From JACTOJ01 sp032335695 (GTDB lineage Bacteria > Bacillota > Clostridia > Clostridiales > Clostridiaceae), in assembly GCF_032335695.1 (NCBI RefSeq), contig NZ_JACTOJ010000007.1:163084-227083 (forward strand): a DNA stretch of 64,000 nucleotides. The letters run 5' to 3'. Position numbers and translations under genes: made by a program. The notes beneath the pieces were generated by a model that worked only from the letters and a program-made list of their open reading frames with translations, had not been told where the DNA came from and did no database searches. Each line of letters begins with the position of its first letter. Positions within the stretch are counted from its first letter, which is position 1. Shown piece after piece: positions 32,650 to 40,719 of the stretch.

Positions 32650-33337
32650 ATTCCTGGAGTTTAAATCCTATTCCCCATACCGTCTGTATATACTTTGTGT
32701 CCGCATCTGCCTCAGCCAGTTTTGATCTCAAATTACTCATATGAACATTAACAGTATTATCATCTCCCATGAATTCATCATTCCACACTACTTCAAAAAT
32801 ATTTGCTCTAGTAAATACCTTCTTAGGGTTTGTCATGAGAAGTTCTAAAATCTGAAATTCTATTTGAGTTAACGTTATAGTCTTATCGTCAACCCTCACT
32901 TCCATAGCCTGCCTATCCAAAACTATATTTTTATATTTAAGCTTACTGGCTTTTATATTTTCTCCTGAAAATTGCTTATACCTTCTAAGCTGGGCTTCCA
33001 CTCTGGCAGTAACTTCATAAATATCGAAGGGTTTACTCACAAAATCATCTGCTCCAAGCTTAAGCACATTAATTTTATCTTCCTGAGAGGTTTTAGCAGA
33101 TATAACCACTATAGGCATGATTTTAATTTTTCTTATCTCTTTTATTAGCTCTTCCCCGGTAATTCCAGGCAGCATTAAATCTAGAAGCACAATATCATAA
33201 TCATATTGCTGAAGGCACATTCTAGCCTCAGTTCCAGAATAGGAACTCCGCACATTATATCCTTCTTTTACTAATACATCCTGTAATAGACCATTTATAT
33301 CTTCATCGTCTTCTGCTATCAATATATTTTCTTTCAT
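32648..33337 (-). CDS. OmpR-family response regulator of the double-ABC module
   Basis: 229 residues from ATG 33337, supported by GGGTGA five bases upstream; the GTG at 33346 sits in that RBS. The receiver shows LIAEDDEDI, phospho-acceptor Asp in IVLLDLMLPG, and FVSKPFDIYE. The DNA-binding winged helix contains VHMSNLRSKL and ends VWGIGFKL. It is separated from its probable kinase (28057-28947) by four transporter genes. Confidence 0.92.
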   Translation of the reverse strand: MKENILIAEDDEDINGLLQDVLVKEGYNVRSSYSGTEARMCLQQYDYDIVLLDLMLPGITGEELIKEIRKIKIMPIVVISAKTSQEDKINVLKLGADDFVSKPFDIYEVTARVEAQLRRYKQFSGENIKASKLKYKNIVLDRQAMEVRVDDKTITLTQIEFQILELLMTNPKKVFTRANIFEVVWNDEFMGDDNTVNVHMSNLRSKLAEADADTKYIQTVWGIGFKLQE

Positions 33338-33369
33338 AAGGCTCACCCTGCTTTAAATTTTGATATAGC

Positions 33370-33753
33370 TTATTGCATTTTGTGCAAGCTCAGTTTTTCA
33401 AGAGTTCTTTTTATCTCTGCTTTGCTCTTATTTAAACTGCATTCTACTGCAGCTACCACAGCGCCTTCTACAAAACCAGCATCAACTATTTCCACCTTAC
33501 CCTCATAATCTAGAAGCTCTAATGCCATTTCTGCGTTCATGTAGGAACTTCCCAAATCGAAAAGAATAAGGACACCATCTTCTGAATAAACCTCATTGAC
33601 AGCATTAATAATTTTATTTATGTCAGTTCCCAGTCTTCCATCCTGAGTTCCTCCAGCTGCTGCGATTTTAACATCTTCAGCCATCTGAAGAGAAAGCTCC
33701 TTCACACCTTCTGCAACTTTTTCACTATGAGATACTAAAACTAATCCTACCAT
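33370..33753 (-). CDS. dhaM: PTS-dependent dihydroxyacetone kinase phosphotransferase subunit DhaM
   Basis: 127 residues, a single EIIA-mannose-type domain with the phosphorylatable histidine in VLVSHSEKVAEG (His 9), GGTQDGRLGT, and LFDLGSSYMNAE. It receives phosphate from HPr and passes it to the ADP bound in DhaL. E. coli DhaM carries extra HPr and EI-like domains; this short form is like that of Lactococcus. It is the last gene of dhaK-dhaL-dhaM. Confidence 0.93.
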   Translation of the reverse strand: MVGLVLVSHSEKVAEGVKELSLQMAEDVKIAAAGGTQDGRLGTDINKIINAVNEVYSEDGVLILFDLGSSYMNAEMALELLDYEGKVEIVDAGFVEGAVVAAVECSLNKSKAEIKRTLEKLSLHKMQ

Positions 33754-33791
33754 ATATATTCTCCCTCTAAACTTCTATAATAATCATAATT

Positions 33792-34430
33792 TTATTTATT
33801 GAATGAACACACAGCCTCATATATAGTCTTAAGAATTATTGCTGCAGAAGCAGCTCCAGGATCTCTATGTCCTATGCTTCTGTCTCCAAGATAGCTAGCT
33901 CTGCCCTTTGTCGCAGAAATTCCTTCCGTTGCTAAAGCCCCCTTCTCCGCTGCTTTCCAGGCCTCTTCTAAGACTTTAATATGAGTCTCTCCCTTTTCCA
34001 GCAGGCTTAAGGCTTTCTCATAAGCTGGAAGTAATGCATCTAACATAGTTTTTTCTCCTAAAACGGCTTTTCCTCTCAGCTTAATTCCATCTATTGCAGC
34101 TTTTAATGCATTTGTGAAGTCTTGGATATTCATTTCTTGCTTTCCACTTAGTGTTACTGCTGCTTTCATAAAAGCAGTTCCATATAAAGGACCTGATGCT
34201 CCTCCTACATTTGATACCAAGGCCATACCAGTTTTCTTTAGTACATCCCCTATATCCTTACTTTCACTTTTATTAAAAGCTTCTTTTACCGCTCCAAAAC
34301 CTTTACTTAGGTTAAGTCCATGATCTCCGTCACCTATGCTTGCATCCAGCTCTGTCAGGTAGAGTTTATTTTCTTCAATTTTATCTGCAATTTCATTTAT
34401 TATATCTACAACTTGTTTAGTTGATGTCAT
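33792..34430 (-). CDS. dhaL: Dihydroxyacetone kinase subunit DhaL (ADP-binding)
   Basis: 212 residues from ATG 34430, the start that matches the family length of about 210; an in-frame ATG at 34469 would add 13 residues. Metal/nucleotide motif ELDASIGDGDHGLNLSKGF coordinates the ADP-Mg, and NVGGASGPLYGTAF, then GDRSIGHRDPGAASA complete the site. It holds ADP as a fixed cofactor, is rephosphorylated by DhaM, and phosphorylates dihydroxyacetone on DhaK. Confidence 0.93.
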   Translation of the reverse strand: MTSTKQVVDIINEIADKIEENKLYLTELDASIGDGDHGLNLSKGFGAVKEAFNKSESKDIGDVLKKTGMALVSNVGGASGPLYGTAFMKAAVTLSGKQEMNIQDFTNALKAAIDGIKLRGKAVLGEKTMLDALLPAYEKALSLLEKGETHIKVLEEAWKAAEKGALATEGISATKGRASYLGDRSIGHRDPGAASAAIILKTIYEAVCSFNK

Positions 34431-34500
34431 ATCGATTCTATCTCCCTTCTTATAACTATTGAATTCCATTTCAAGCCTTCATTTATCTAGAAAAGCTCTG

Positions 34501-35493
34501 TCACTTCTTGAAGGCAGGTGTATCTGCAGGGGCATCCAAAAGTTCCTTCAGTTCACTATCTAGTTTTAAGACACTTATTGAAAAACCAGCCATTTCGAGG
34601 GAAGTCATGTATTCACCCACAAAGGTTTTATAAATATTAATGCCTAGTTCACTTAATAGCTTATTAACTTTATTATTAACTATATAAAGCTCCATAAGAG
34701 GAGTAGAGGCGAGTCCATTGATTATCAACGCCACTTCATCTCCAGAATTTAATTTCAGGTCCTTTAATATCTTATCCATAAGCTGTGAGGCTACTTCATC
34801 GGCAGTTCCTATTTTTTCCCTATGAGTACCTGGTTCCCCATGTATTCCTATGCCTATCTCTACCTCATCCTCTTCCAATGCAAAATTAGGTTTTCCTGCT
34901 GCAGGAACAATGCAGGAGCTAAGTGCCATACCCATGCTTCTTACATTATTTATAACTTTTTCACCTATTCGCTTAACCTCTTCTAGGTCTAATCCTTTTT
35001 CTGCAGCTGCTCCAGTTATCTTATGTACAAATACGGTACCTGCAATACCTCTTCTTCCTGCAGTAAAAGTACTATTCTCCACTGCCACATCATCATTTAC
35101 CACTATCTGCTCAACTTTTATTTCATCCATTTCCGCCAGCTCTTTTGCCATATCAAAATTCATTACGTCACCAGTATAATTTTTTACTATCAGCAAAACA
35201 CCTTTTCCTCTATCTACAGCTTTTATTGCCTCATAAATTTGATCTGGAGTTGGTGAAGTAAAAACTTCTCCTGCCACGGCTGCATCCAGCATTCCTTTAC
35301 CTACATAGCCTGCATGGGCAGGCTCATGACCGCTGCCTCCTCCGCTTACAAGGGCAACTTTTCTTTCACTGAGATCTTTTCTGATTAATACATTAGTATT
35401 TTCAATTCTTTTTAAATATTCTGGATGAGCTTTCTCAATTCCTGAAAGCATCTCTTGTAAAACATTATCGGGATTATTAATAAGTTTTTTCAT
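34501..35493 (-). CDS. dhaK: Dihydroxyacetone kinase subunit DhaK (substrate-binding)
   Basis: 330 residues. SGGGSGHEPAHAGYVG is the substrate loop, and the histidine in GIGIHGEPGTHRE (about residue 218) forms the covalent hemiaminal with dihydroxyacetone. First gene of the operon, with RBS AGGGGG. The pathway feeds glycerol or dihydroxyacetone into glycolysis as DHAP, using PEP through EI and HPr encoded elsewhere. No DhaS/DhaR regulator is adjacent. A TATAAT at about 35556-35561 upstream on the minus strand may be the -10. Confidence 0.94.
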   Translation of the reverse strand: MKKLINNPDNVLQEMLSGIEKAHPEYLKRIENTNVLIRKDLSERKVALVSGGGSGHEPAHAGYVGKGMLDAAVAGEVFTSPTPDQIYEAIKAVDRGKGVLLIVKNYTGDVMNFDMAKELAEMDEIKVEQIVVNDDVAVENSTFTAGRRGIAGTVFVHKITGAAAEKGLDLEEVKRIGEKVINNVRSMGMALSSCIVPAAGKPNFALEEDEVEIGIGIHGEPGTHREKIGTADEVASQLMDKILKDLKLNSGDEVALIINGLASTPLMELYIVNNKVNKLLSELGINIYKTFVGEYMTSLEMAGFSISVLKLDSELKELLDAPADTPAFKK

Positions 35494-35628
35494 ATCATTA
35501 TTCCCCCTAAATATCCATAATTAAAACTTTGTTCAAGCTTCCATAGCTTAATTATATTATAGATAATTTCTGCATACATTTGTTAAAACATACAAATTTA
35601 TTTTTATTTCTGCCTTAACTCATAGCCA

Positions 35629-35657
35629 TTGACTATTGTGAACAATTAAGTTATCAT
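35629..35657 (+). promoter_or_regulatory. Promoter of the GNAT gene with an internal palindrome
   Basis: TTGACT (35629-35634), 17-base spacer, TATCAT (35652-35657), a good sigma-A match. The spacer holds ATTGTGAACAAT (35635-35646), a perfect inverted repeat that could be an operator. Confidence 0.65.
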
Positions 35658-35683
35658 AGTAGAAATCCTGAGGAGGTTGTCTT

Positions 35684-36121
35684 ATGAGAATTAATTGGTT
35701 TAATGGAAATGAAGATTTATCTGAGGCTTTCTATATAAGGAAAAAAGTTTTCGTTGAAGAACAGAATGTACCCTTAGCACTGGAGATGGACGAGCTAGAT
35801 AAGGACAGCTATCATGTGGTTATTTACGATGATGAACCCATAGGCACTGGAAGAATTATTTTTCAAAACGGACTATGTTTTTTAGGAAGAATATCTATAC
35901 TAAAATCCTACAGAGGGAAAGGTATAGGAAATATATTAGTAAAAGAAATGATTAGAAAAGCCTTCAGCTTAGGCGTTAACGAAGTACATATACACGCTCA
36001 GTCTCATGCTGAAAAATTCTATGAAAAACTAGGCTTTGAGATATATGGAGAAAAATTCTATGAAGCTTCCATCGAGCATATTTCTATGGTTATTCGAAAA
36101 ATTGATACAGATATAAATTAA
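35684..36121 (+). CDS. GNAT-family N-acyltransferase
   Basis: 145 residues. IRKKVFVEEQNVP and the acetyl-CoA loop LKSYRGKGIGNILVKEMI (RxGxG/A pattern) followed by HAQSHAEKFYEKLGFEIYGE place it with the ElaA/YjcF-like GNAT subgroup. The acceptor is unknown. Strong promoter and RBS (GAGGAGGTTG); monocistronic, ending at a clear terminator. Confidence 0.9.
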   Translation: MRINWFNGNEDLSEAFYIRKKVFVEEQNVPLALEMDELDKDSYHVVIYDDEPIGTGRIIFQNGLCFLGRISILKSYRGKGIGNILVKEMIRKAFSLGVNEVHIHAQSHAEKFYEKLGFEIYGEKFYEASIEHISMVIRKIDTDIN

Positions 36122-36134
36122 ATATCTGTAAAAT

Positions 36135-36164
36135 AAAAAACATGGTCAGCTGTCCATGTTTTTT
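36135..36164 (+). terminator. Terminator of the GNAT gene
   Basis: AAAAAACATGG pairs with CCATGTTTTTT around TCAGCTGT, ending in seven T. Confidence 0.9.
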
Positions 36165-36183
36165 TCCATGCTCTTTTATTTTA

Positions 36184-36233
36184 GGTTCTGTTTTAAATCA
36201 GTGTTGATTTTTACACTGATTTAAAACTTCATT
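36184..36233. repeat. Dispersed palindromic repeat, copy C
   Basis: GTTTTAAATCAGTGT (36190-36204) pairs perfectly with its complement at 36213-36227 around TGATTTTT. The left flank GGTTCT is identical to copy A. The outer right end has been replaced by TTCATT, just before the larger element at 36245 begins. Confidence 0.8.
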
Positions 36234-36244
36234 CAGTTCGATGT

Positions 36245-36480
36245 GGCTATGTTTTAAAATGTTGATATTATCGTTTGAGTTTTAGGAACTCTTAGGGATT
36301 GCGACTTATAATTGGCGTAATTTTGCCCAGGACGGGCAAAGCAATTTTAGCGCCATGGAGGGCGCATTAAAATTGGTAGCCAATTATAATAAAGCGACCC
36401 TTAGAGTTACTTACATGGGTTCTGAAAGAAACCATGCTAGACGAAAAACACCTTTATCAACATTCTTTTAAAACATAGCC
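36245..36480. mobile_element. 236-bp MITE-like element with terminal inverted repeats and nested stems
   Basis: The left end GGCTATGTTTTAAAATGTTG and the right end, read inverted, GGCTATGTTTTAAAAGAATG are terminal repeats that differ by a 3-base indel. Inside, AACTCTTAGGG (36287-36297) pairs with 36398-36408 with one mismatch, and TTATAATTGGC (36306-36316) pairs perfectly with 36379-36389. These enclose two hairpins: TTTGCCC-AGGAC-GGGCAAA (36322-36340), and a 13-bp stem with ATGGAG loop (36342-36375). There is no ORF. The terminal 30 bp recur at 62631. The nested pairing suggests a structured RNA as well as a non-autonomous mobile element. No target-site duplication is obvious. Confidence 0.65.
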
Positions 36481-36502
36481 TTATTTTATTATTCTTACCT
36501 AA

Positions 36503-37129
36503 CTATCCATGGAAATAACCAGTTCTTGATGAAACTACTACAAAAGGCACTTCTGAATCATTCTTTTTAACATATGCCTGATATAAATCATCCTGTAAAG
36601 GCTCTAATTTTGTAACATCTTCCCCGTATGCGTCCTTTAAATCTTTTTTAAATAGATCCTGCCAGTTGCTAGGAACGGGTGCATTTAAAGTAATATATTT
36701 AGCAAAGCTTTCCACATCATTAGTATTGCCTCCATTGGCTGCATATTTCTTATATAAACTATTGACATCAACTTGATCTAAGAATGTTTTACTCCAATTA
36801 TATTTTTCTGCTGATGGTTTAGCTTCTTGACCATTAATTATATAATCCTTAACTTTTTCAGCAATATTTTGCGTTGAATCAGTTTTAGCTTTGCCCTCAG
36901 AACCTTGAGCAGAATTTTGGCTTGGAGTATTATTTGATACAGTTTTATCAGCACTTGCATTATCGTTAGAAGTTTCCGTTTTCTCTTGCGAATTGCTGTC
37001 CTGATTTTGTGCAGAAACCTGAGTTTGCTTGTTGCTCTCACTTACACTGTTTGTACTCTTGGAATTATTCAACGAACAAGCTGTTAAGAAAATTGCAAAA
37101 AATAGTATAGAAATTTTTATTTTTTTCAT
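36503..37129 (-). CDS. Putative lipoprotein of unknown function
   Basis: 208 residues. The signal peptide ends in a lipobox (FLTACS, Cys about 18). A Ser/Asn/Gln/Lys-rich low-complexity linker runs to about residue 90, then a compact C-terminal domain without a motif I recognise (it contains KYNWSKTFLDQVDVNSLYKK and ends VSSRTGYFHG). It is exported and lipid-anchored. It lies 78 bp downstream of degU on the same strand and could be co-transcribed with it. Confidence 0.75.
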   Translation of the reverse strand: MKKIKISILFFAIFLTACSLNNSKSTNSVSESNKQTQVSAQNQDSNSQEKTETSNDNASADKTVSNNTPSQNSAQGSEGKAKTDSTQNIAEKVKDYIINGQEAKPSAEKYNWSKTFLDQVDVNSLYKKYAANGGNTNDVESFAKYITLNAPVPSNWQDLFKKDLKDAYGEDVTKLEPLQDDLYQAYVKKNDSEVPFVVVSSRTGYFHG

Positions 37130-37207
37130 AATACATCATTCCAATATTTAATATAATATGAATATGATAACACAATAATAAGAAATTCTCAGCAAATAAA
37201 ATATTGA

Positions 37208-37873
37208 TTAACCTCTTACAGAATAATCCTGAATATTATTTTCTATGGCAAAAATCGCTGCATGCACTCTATCCTCCACATTTATTTTTCTAAAAATATT
37301 TGTGGCATAGTTTTTCACTGTTTTCTCTGATAGATAAAGCTGTTCTCCTATTTCCTTGTTGCTAAATCCCTCAGATATTTTAAACAGCACTTCAAGTTCC
37401 CGCCTTGACAAATTGTCAAATCTGCTTGCATCCTTTTTATTTTTAACTTTTACATTAGAAAATAGTAGTGACACTAGTGATTTATCAATATATTTTTCTT
37501 CCTCCTTCACTACTCTGATGGCATTTACAATTTCGGTTCCCGCTGAATCCTTAAGAATATATCCGTCAGCTCCAAAATTTATTGCTTCAATAATAGTTTT
37601 TCTGTCATTTTCAACAGTAAGCATTATAACCTTGATATTTTCTTTATTTGCTTTTATATATTTAAGCACATCAATCCCACCTACAATGGGCATGTTGCAA
37701 TCCAGCAGTGCTACATCCACAGCTTCTTTGCTTAAAAGTCTTATAGCCTTCTCACCGTTTTCAGCTTCACAAATAATTTTCATATCCTTCTCAAAGGAGA
37801 TAATGCTTTTTAGCCCCTGTCTTATTATTTCATGATCATCAGCAATTAATATTCTAACTTCTTGGTTTTTCAT
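37208..37873 (-). CDS. degU: NarL/LuxR-family response regulator, DegU-like
   Basis: 221 residues. The receiver has ILIADDHEIIRQG, Asp in VALLDCNMP, and GYILKDSAGTEIVNAIRVV. The C-terminal LuxR helix-turn-helix reads LSRRELEVLFKISEGFSNKE, then IGEQLYLSEKTVKNYATNIF. It overlaps the kinase gene by 20 bases, so the pair is translationally coupled. DegU proteins control exoenzymes, motility and biofilm genes; the orthology is inferred from sequence and pairing. Confidence 0.88.
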   Translation of the reverse strand: MKNQEVRILIADDHEIIRQGLKSIISFEKDMKIICEAENGEKAIRLLSKEAVDVALLDCNMPIVGGIDVLKYIKANKENIKVIMLTVENDRKTIIEAINFGADGYILKDSAGTEIVNAIRVVKEEEKYIDKSLVSLLFSNVKVKNKKDASRFDNLSRRELEVLFKISEGFSNKEIGEQLYLSEKTVKNYATNIFRKINVEDRVHAAIFAIENNIQDYSVRG

Positions 37874-39026
37874 TCTTAATCACCTCTCTGTTAACAGGGA
37901 GCTTAATTATATAGGTGGTGCCTTTGCCTTCCTGGGAGCGAATTTTTATATCTCCCTGAAGCTGCTTTACCCTGTCAATGATTCCTATCAATCCATAAGA
38001 TGTTCCCTTTTCCTTTACCTGTCTTAAAGTTTTATTCACGTCAAAGCCTTGACCATTATCACTTATTATAAGCATCAAATATTGATTTCCAAAGTATAAT
38101 TTAATTTCTGCATTATCAGCTTTAGAGTGCTTAATTATATTATTCAATATTTCTTGAATTATTCTATATAATGCCACTTGGATTATATGGTCTATATCTA
38201 TCTCTGCAGGGTTTAAATTAAGTTTAACTGCTATAAGTGATTCTTCAGTGATAGAATTCACCATTTGTTTTATACTTTCCACAGGGCCTAATTCTTCTAA
38301 TGAAACAGGCCTAAGATTAAAAATAATTCTTCTAACTTCCTTAAGAGCCGCCTTCACGCTTTCTTTTAGCTCATCTAATTCCTTAATTCCTTCAGATACA
38401 TCTTTCTTGATTATTATTTTACATATATCAACTTTCATGACTGCATTAGCCATATTCTGAGCAGGACCATCATGAATATCTCTGGCAATTCTTTCTCTTT
38501 CACTCTCCTGAGCCTCTAATATTTTCATTGCCATAGTAATATTTGAATTTTTCTCTGCTTCATCCAAGGCTGAAAGTATACCATCTTGAAGATAATTCAT
38601 AGCTATGCTTATCTGATTAATTATTTTTTCTCCACGTTCAACATTATTCATAGCTTTTTTTAGACTCATTTCAAGGCCGTCTCTTTGCTTTCTAAGAAGC
38701 CTTTCCTCATTTTGCTTTGTTAGAAAGCGAGTTCTTATATCAGAGGCCTTCTCATAAGCTTCCTTAATATCTTTTTCTGTATACTTTTTTAAATTTGATG
38801 AGATCTCCGCTAATAGCTTCCTTTTGGATTTGTCTAGGCGTTCTAATTCATCAACTTCCTCAATAATTTTTGAAATATCATTTTTTAATCTCTGCATTTG
38901 AAGCTTTAAGTTCTCTACTTCTCTATTTATATTTTCAACTATATCAAATACCTGCTGTCTGCTGCTTTCTATTGCATTTAACACATTTTTGATTATCCCG
39001 TTAATATCATTGGCATCTAAATCCAT
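37854..39026 (-). CDS. degS: Cytoplasmic sensor histidine kinase, DegS-like
   Basis: 390 residues, close to B. subtilis DegS (385). No membrane helix. Residues about 20-165 form a long coiled-coil sensor (IEEVDELERLDKSKRKLL). The HisKA_3 site is SERERIARDIHDGPAQNMAN, and the ATPase ends with SDNGQGFD and GTSYGLIGIIDRV. DegS phosphorylates DegU. RBS is weak (AGGTGATGAAAAT). Confidence 0.88.
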   Translation of the reverse strand: MDLDANDINGIIKNVLNAIESSRQQVFDIVENINREVENLKLQMQRLKNDISKIIEEVDELERLDKSKRKLLAEISSNLKKYTEKDIKEAYEKASDIRTRFLTKQNEERLLRKQRDGLEMSLKKAMNNVERGEKIINQISIAMNYLQDGILSALDEAEKNSNITMAMKILEAQESERERIARDIHDGPAQNMANAVMKVDICKIIIKKDVSEGIKELDELKESVKAALKEVRRIIFNLRPVSLEELGPVESIKQMVNSITEESLIAVKLNLNPAEIDIDHIIQVALYRIIQEILNNIIKHSKADNAEIKLYFGNQYLMLIISDNGQGFDVNKTLRQVKEKGTSYGLIGIIDRVKQLQGDIKIRSQEGKGTTYIIKLPVNREVIKNEKPRS

Positions 39027-39101
39027 ATTTTCATCACCTTGTTAAGTGCAGCTTTTCTTCATCATTAGTATGCCTACTTACTTAATTTTAATTAATAGTT
39101 T

Positions 39102-39455
39102 TTATAGGCTTATTTTAAATTTATCAACTTCCTCCATCATAACCTTAGCCATATTATCAAGCTGCTGAGAAGTAGCAGCAACTCTTTCTGCGGAGCACAT
39201 AAGTTTTTCTGAGGAAGTAACAATTTCTTGAGAAGATGCTGATATTTCCTCCGGTACAGCGGATGTTTGCTCAATTTTCTGGAGAATGCTATTTTTTTCG
39301 GCATTTATGCTTATAGCAGAATTATTTATAGCCTTAATCTTTGGCCCATTTTCATTTAAAGCACCAATTATATTTCTGAAAGATTCCATTGTTGTATCTG
39401 CTACTTTTATTTGATTACTCAATTCACTATTCATATTATCAGTAGTCTTTATCAT
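39102..39455 (-). pseudogene. Fragment of a methyl-accepting chemotaxis protein
   Basis: 117 residues ending TSAVPEEISASSQEIVTSSE then KLMCSAERVAATSQQLDNMA, which is the C-terminal methylation helix of a chemoreceptor. The ligand, membrane and HAMP parts and the kinase-binding hairpin tip are missing. The front (DTTMESFRNIIGALNENGPKIKAI) resembles the opposite helix, so the tip seems deleted. GAGG stands before the ATG, so a short coiled-coil protein could still be made. It lies 75 bp ahead of degS on the same strand. Most likely a remnant; a repurposed adaptor is possible. Confidence 0.55.
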
Positions 39456-39551
39456 AGAATCCTCATCCTTCGCTTAAAATTCTATTGTATTTTAATTATA
39501 CAGAATTAATAATTAATAATGAATATTATTTAACATATACTATCACAAACA

Positions 39552-39585
39552 AAAGATGGTTTTTTCTCAGTTAAAAACCATCTTT
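39552..39585 (-). terminator. Terminator of the YhaM gene
   Basis: AAAGATGGTTTTT pairs with AAAAACCATCTTT, a perfect 13-bp stem with an 8-base loop, followed on the minus strand by TGTTTGT. Confidence 0.75.
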
Positions 39586-39644
39586 ATTATATATTATCTT
39601 ATAGAGGATATTATTTTATGGTTTGTTTTAACCCATAGCCAATT

Positions 39645-40547
39645 CTATAAATACAATTTAGTCTCAATTCTTCTATCATATTCTGACCAGTTGCCTGGCT
39701 CTGTTTTATCTTTTATTTGAGCAATTTTATTCATATTGGCATCTATGGAATCCGCATAATTTAATATGAAGGATTCCTCCATATTCATTTCCCTTGGCGA
39801 ACCGAACTCATATTTACCATGATGCTGAGCAATGCATCCCTTTATTCTGTGAACAAAATCATCCGTATAAATTCTTGGATTTTCTCTTATGGCTTTATCC
39901 ACCATTTCAATGCCTATAACTATATGTCCTTCCATTTCACCCCTGATGCTGTACTTAAAAGGTCCATCATAGCTATATTCATAAATTTTCCCTATATCAT
40001 GAAGCTTCGCAGCAAGCACTGCTAATTCCGTTCTTCTGCACTCATATTTTTCACAAAGCATAGCAGTCAATTCCATCACATTCAAGGTATGTTCTGCCAG
40101 CCCTCCTAAATAATTATGATGCATTGACACACCACCTATTCCTTTTTGAAACCTCTCTATAAACTCCTCATCTTTAAAGAAATAATCGTTTAAGCTTCTG
40201 CATTCTCTTGAAATAATATATTTATTTGTAGATGCTTCCAAAGCCCTCATTATCTCGGAAATAGGAGTTTTTACTGCTGGAAGATAATCCGAAAGCTCAT
40301 ATTCAGATATAAATTTATAGTGTCTTACCTCTAAAGTTCCGCCTTTTGTACCTTCTATCTTTAATACTCTTCCTTCTTTAATGTCACCGGCTTTAGTTGG
40401 GATTGTAGCCTTTATATCTCCGCTTCTATCTGCTAATATGCACACAATCTTATCATTATCCTTAAACAATACCTTCATAACCATCAAGGCTATGCTAACA
40501 TCACTGCCGTTTTTTATATCACATAAATACACCTCTTTGTTCTTCAT
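39645..40547 (-). CDS. yhaM: 3'-5' exoribonuclease YhaM-like protein (OB fold plus HD domain)
   Basis: 300 residues from ATG 40547, chosen for GGGAGG upstream; the frame extends 9 codons further without an RBS. The N-terminal OB-fold nucleic-acid domain (about 15-90) is followed by an HD phosphohydrolase domain with HHNYLGGLAEHTLNV, LHDIGKIYEY, EGHIVIG and IAQHHGKYEFGSP. YhaM trims RNA 3' ends in Firmicutes. B. subtilis YhaM is 314 residues. Confidence 0.9.
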   Translation of the reverse strand: MKNKEVYLCDIKNGSDVSIALMVMKVLFKDNDKIVCILADRSGDIKATIPTKAGDIKEGRVLKIEGTKGGTLEVRHYKFISEYELSDYLPAVKTPISEIMRALEASTNKYIISRECRSLNDYFFKDEEFIERFQKGIGGVSMHHNYLGGLAEHTLNVMELTAMLCEKYECRRTELAVLAAKLHDIGKIYEYSYDGPFKYSIRGEMEGHIVIGIEMVDKAIRENPRIYTDDFVHRIKGCIAQHHGKYEFGSPREMNMEESFILNYADSIDANMNKIAQIKDKTEPGNWSEYDRRIETKLYL

Positions 40548-40640
40548 AATTTTCCTCCCATTTATGCATTTCAAATCACTGCTTTATTATATGCAAAAAA
40601 ATATTTTTAAGTTTTTTATATGCTTATATTTATTTTTTCC

Positions 40641-40680
40641 ATAAAAATTGGGCAAAACTGATCAATATTAGTTTTGCCCC
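40641..40680 (-). terminator. Terminator of the peptide importer operon
   Basis: GGGCAAAACT (40650-40659) pairs with AGTTTTGCCC (40670-40679). On the minus strand it is followed by AATTTTTAT. Confidence 0.88.
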
Positions 40681-40719
40681 AATCATATAAATAGTAATTA
40701 ATTGGTAATTTTAAATATA

